A stretch of 64,000 bases of DNA from positions 1 to 64,000 of the forward strand of contig JAYFNT010000007.1 in assembly GCA_034933285.1 (NCBI GenBank), read 5' to 3'. This stretch comes from RPRC01 sp034933285. Lineage in GTDB: Bacteria; Desulfobacterota; Desulfuromonadia; Geobacterales; Geobacteraceae. The translations under genes were made by a program, and so were the position numbers. Numbering within the stretch: position 1 is the first letter of the stretch; every line of letters starts with the position of its first letter. The notes beneath the pieces were generated by a model, which was not told where the DNA came from, ran no database searches, and saw only the letters and a list, made by a program, of their open reading frames with translations. Positions 62,081-64,000 of the stretch are shown piece by piece.

Positions 62081-64000
62081 AGAAGCTTCAGCCTCGTGAC
62101 CCGCGCCCTGCGCCTTGCGCCTGATAACCCATTTGCCGGTTTCGATCACCGGCACCACCGTGAACACGGAGGCCGCAAGGAACGCCCATTCCAAGGAAGT
62201 GAGGCGCACCGTTCCAAACGCGTCTTCCAGGAACGGCACGTTCATGACGAGAAACAGCATCACCAGTTCCCACGCGATTGCCAGGTTGAGCCAGCGGTTG
62301 GCAAATGGGCGGCTGAATACCGAGCGGTGGTCGGAGCGGTAGTTGTACGCCTTGAGGAACTGGATCAGCACCAGTGAGACGAAGGTCATGCTCATGGCCT
62401 TCTCCTGCGGGAATCCGGCGTGCAGTACCCCGGCGAATAGGGTAACATTGACTATGGCCGACCATGCGCCGCCCACTGCCATGAGCATGACCACCTGGCG
62501 GGAGAATATCCCTTCCCTGGGGTCCCTGGGCGGCCTTCGCATCAAATCAGGTTCGTGCGGGTCCACTGCCAGGGCAAGAGCGGGAAGACCATCCGTGGCC
62601 AGGTTCACATACAGGATCTGGACGGCCGAGAGAGGCAGGGGCAGGCCTGAGAGCACGGCCACCGCCATCAGGAGAATCTCGCCTATGTTGGACGAGATCA
62701 GGTACATCAGATACTTCCTTATGTTTTCAAAAATCCCGCGTCCTTCCTCGACTGCAGCGACAATGGAAGCGAAATTGTCGTCCAGAAGCGTCATCGCCGC
62801 CGCCTCCCGGCTCACGTCCGTCCCGGTTATCCCCATGGCGATGCCGATGTCTGCCTTCTTGAGCGCAGGCGCATCATTGATGCCGTCCCCGGTCATGGCG
62901 ACCACATGGCCCTTTTCCTGCAAAGCGGTCACTACCCGGAGCTTGTGGGCAGGGGAGACGCGGGCGTACACCTCCTTGCTCTCCACTTCACCTGCCAATT
63001 CTTCATCGCCAATCTCTTCCAGTTCCGAACCCGTGACCACCCCCCCCTCACCGAGAATCCCCACTTCCAGGGCAACGGCCCGGGCTGTGAGCGGATGGTC
63101 ACCGGTTATCATCCGCACCATGATGCCGGCCTTCTGGCAGGTCCGGACGGCTGCAGACGCTTCGGGCCGCGGTGGATCGATCATTCCGGCCAGGCCGAGA
63201 AAAGTCATCCCATTTTCCGCATCGCCGATTCCCGCTGCCGTTTTCCCGGCAACCGCCAGTACCCTGAGCGACTTGCCGGCCATTTCCCTGGCTGCAAGGA
63301 GTATCGCATGTCTTGCCGCCTTATCGAGAGGGAGGCATCCCGCAGCAGTCAATACACGGTCACAGGAATCGAGGATCACTTCAGGCGCCCCTTTGGCATA
63401 AACGACGAAACCATCCGGCGTCCGGTGCAGAGTCGTCATGCGCTTGGTTTCCGAACTGAAGGGGATTTCGTCCACCCGGGGAAAGCGCTCATCCAGCGCT
63501 TCCTTGTCAATGCCGGCCTTGGCTGCGGCAACCACCAGCGCCCCCTCGGTGGGGTCACCCCTGATCTGCCACCGCCCTGTCTCCGCGCTGGTTTCCAGGC
63601 GTGCGTCACAAACCAGCGAAGCCCCGAGCAGCATCTCTTTCAGCAGTGCGGAAGGGGGTGCTGCTTTTCCTCTGTAAAAAAAAGACCCGGCCGGTTCGTA
63701 TCCCTCACCTGACACCTCCCAGGTCTCTCCGTCAACATAGAGTTCGCAGACAGTCATTTCATCCCTGGTCAGGGTGCCGGTCTTGTCGGAGCAGATGACG
63801 GAAGTGCTGCCCAGCGTCTCAACTGCCGGCAGTCTGCGGATAAGGGCATTGCTGCGTACCATCCGCTGAACGCCGATGGCCAGAGAGATGATGACCACGG
63901 CAGGAAGGGCCTCCGGGACTACCGCAACCGCCAAGGCTATGCCGAAGAGCAGCATCTCCATGAGAGGCTGGCCGCGCAGGAGGCCGAGAACGACAATGAG
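62078..64000 (-). CDS. Ca2+-type P-ATPase (P2A, PacL-like), C-terminal part
   Basis: About 640 residues are in the window; the N-terminal actuator region is beyond the right edge. The phosphorylation site SDKTGTLTRDE, MITGDHPLTA, and GDGINDAPALKKADIGIAMG are intact. Ion-site residues of Ca2+ pumps are kept: VPEALP in M4, NIGEIL in M5 and NLATDGLPA in M6. A Ca2+ (or Mn2+) exporter of the inner membrane is the best reading. The frame runs open to the window edge. Confidence 0.92.
   Translation of the reverse strand, partial: LIVVLGLLRGQPLMEMLLFGIALAVAVVPEALPAVVIISLAIGVQRMVRSNALIRRLPAVETLGSTSVICSDKTGTLTRDEMTVCELYVDGETWEVSGEGYEPAGSFFYRGKAAPPSALLKEMLLGASLVCDARLETSAETGRWQIRGDPTEGALVVAAAKAGIDKEALDERFPRVDEIPFSSETKRMTTLHRTPDGFVVYAKGAPEVILDSCDRVLTAAGCLPLDKAARHAILLAAREMAGKSLRVLAVAGKTAAGIGDAENGMTFLGLAGMIDPPRPEASAAVRTCQKAGIMVRMITGDHPLTARAVALEVGILGEGGVVTGSELEEIGDEELAGEVESKEVYARVSPAHKLRVVTALQEKGHVVAMTGDGINDAPALKKADIGIAMGITGTDVSREAAAMTLLDDNFASIVAAVEEGRGIFENIRKYLMYLISSNIGEILLMAVAVLSGLPLPLSAVQILYVNLATDGLPALALAVDPHEPDLMRRPPRDPREGIFSRQVVMLMAVGGAWSAIVNVTLFAGVLHAGFPQEKAMSMTFVSLVLIQFLKAYNYRSDHRSVFSRPFANRWLNLAIAWELVMLFLVMNVPFLEDAFGTVRLTSLEWAFLAASVFTVVPVIETGKWVIRRKAQGAGHEAEAS

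Overview
The window reads as chromosomal DNA from a GC-rich delta-type proteobacterium, most likely a member of the Geobacterales. This rests on family resemblance: many PAS histidine kinases, sigma-54 response regulators, a GGDEF sensor, paired B12-binding radical SAM enzymes, an Fe-type alcohol dehydrogenase and AAAGGGGG/CCCCCTTT intergenic repeats. No rRNA or tRNA gene, CRISPR array, IS transposase or phage gene was seen. Genus cannot be fixed from the sequence alone.

Layout. (1) 1-7329, minus strand: a sigma-54 regulated alcohol/acyl-CoA module made of a CoA-transferase start (cut by the window edge), an outer-membrane beta-barrel, an Fe-alcohol dehydrogenase, a response regulator and its PAS kinase. 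Two sigma-54 promoters, each with 19-nt palindromes upstream, tie the regulator to its likely targets. (2) 7492-12617, plus strand: a pseudo-receiver membrane protein, a LysM protein, and a translationally coupled dapF-nfo-macrodomain operon. (3) 12714-16112: a small secreted protein, a sensor diguanylate cyclase and an FKBP. (4) 16400-24503, plus strand: a tightly packed nine-gene operon that looks like a specialised lipid or glycolipid pathway (deacetylase, GT2, three radical SAM enzymes, acyltransferase, ACP, malonyltransferase-like protein, thioesterase).

(5) 24694-40417, minus strand: part of a type VI secretion system (T6SS). It reads, in transcription order, tssL, tssM, a tagF-tssA fusion, tssB, tssC, a secreted protein, then three hcp genes interleaved with duplicated small genes, then a secreted protein, an M48 protease and tssE. 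Two hcp copies are followed by a ~97-residue protein with a hydrophobic centre and a ~132-residue protein with one N-terminal membrane helix. I read these as candidate Hcp-cargo effector and immunity pairs. This is the most likely undescribed system in the window. tssF, G, H, I, J, K and PAAR are absent here and must lie elsewhere if the machine works.

(6) 41014-64000: a permease, an internally deleted 3-methyladenine glycosylase, a MASE3-type kinase, a PEBP-family protein, a secreted serpin with a predicted Lys at P1, a GNAT-like protein, a cluster of large sensor kinases with a chemoreceptor and a NarL-type regulator, the gatCAB amidotransferase genes, a UvrD/PcrA helicase, and the C-terminal two thirds of a Ca2+-type P-ATPase that runs off the right edge.
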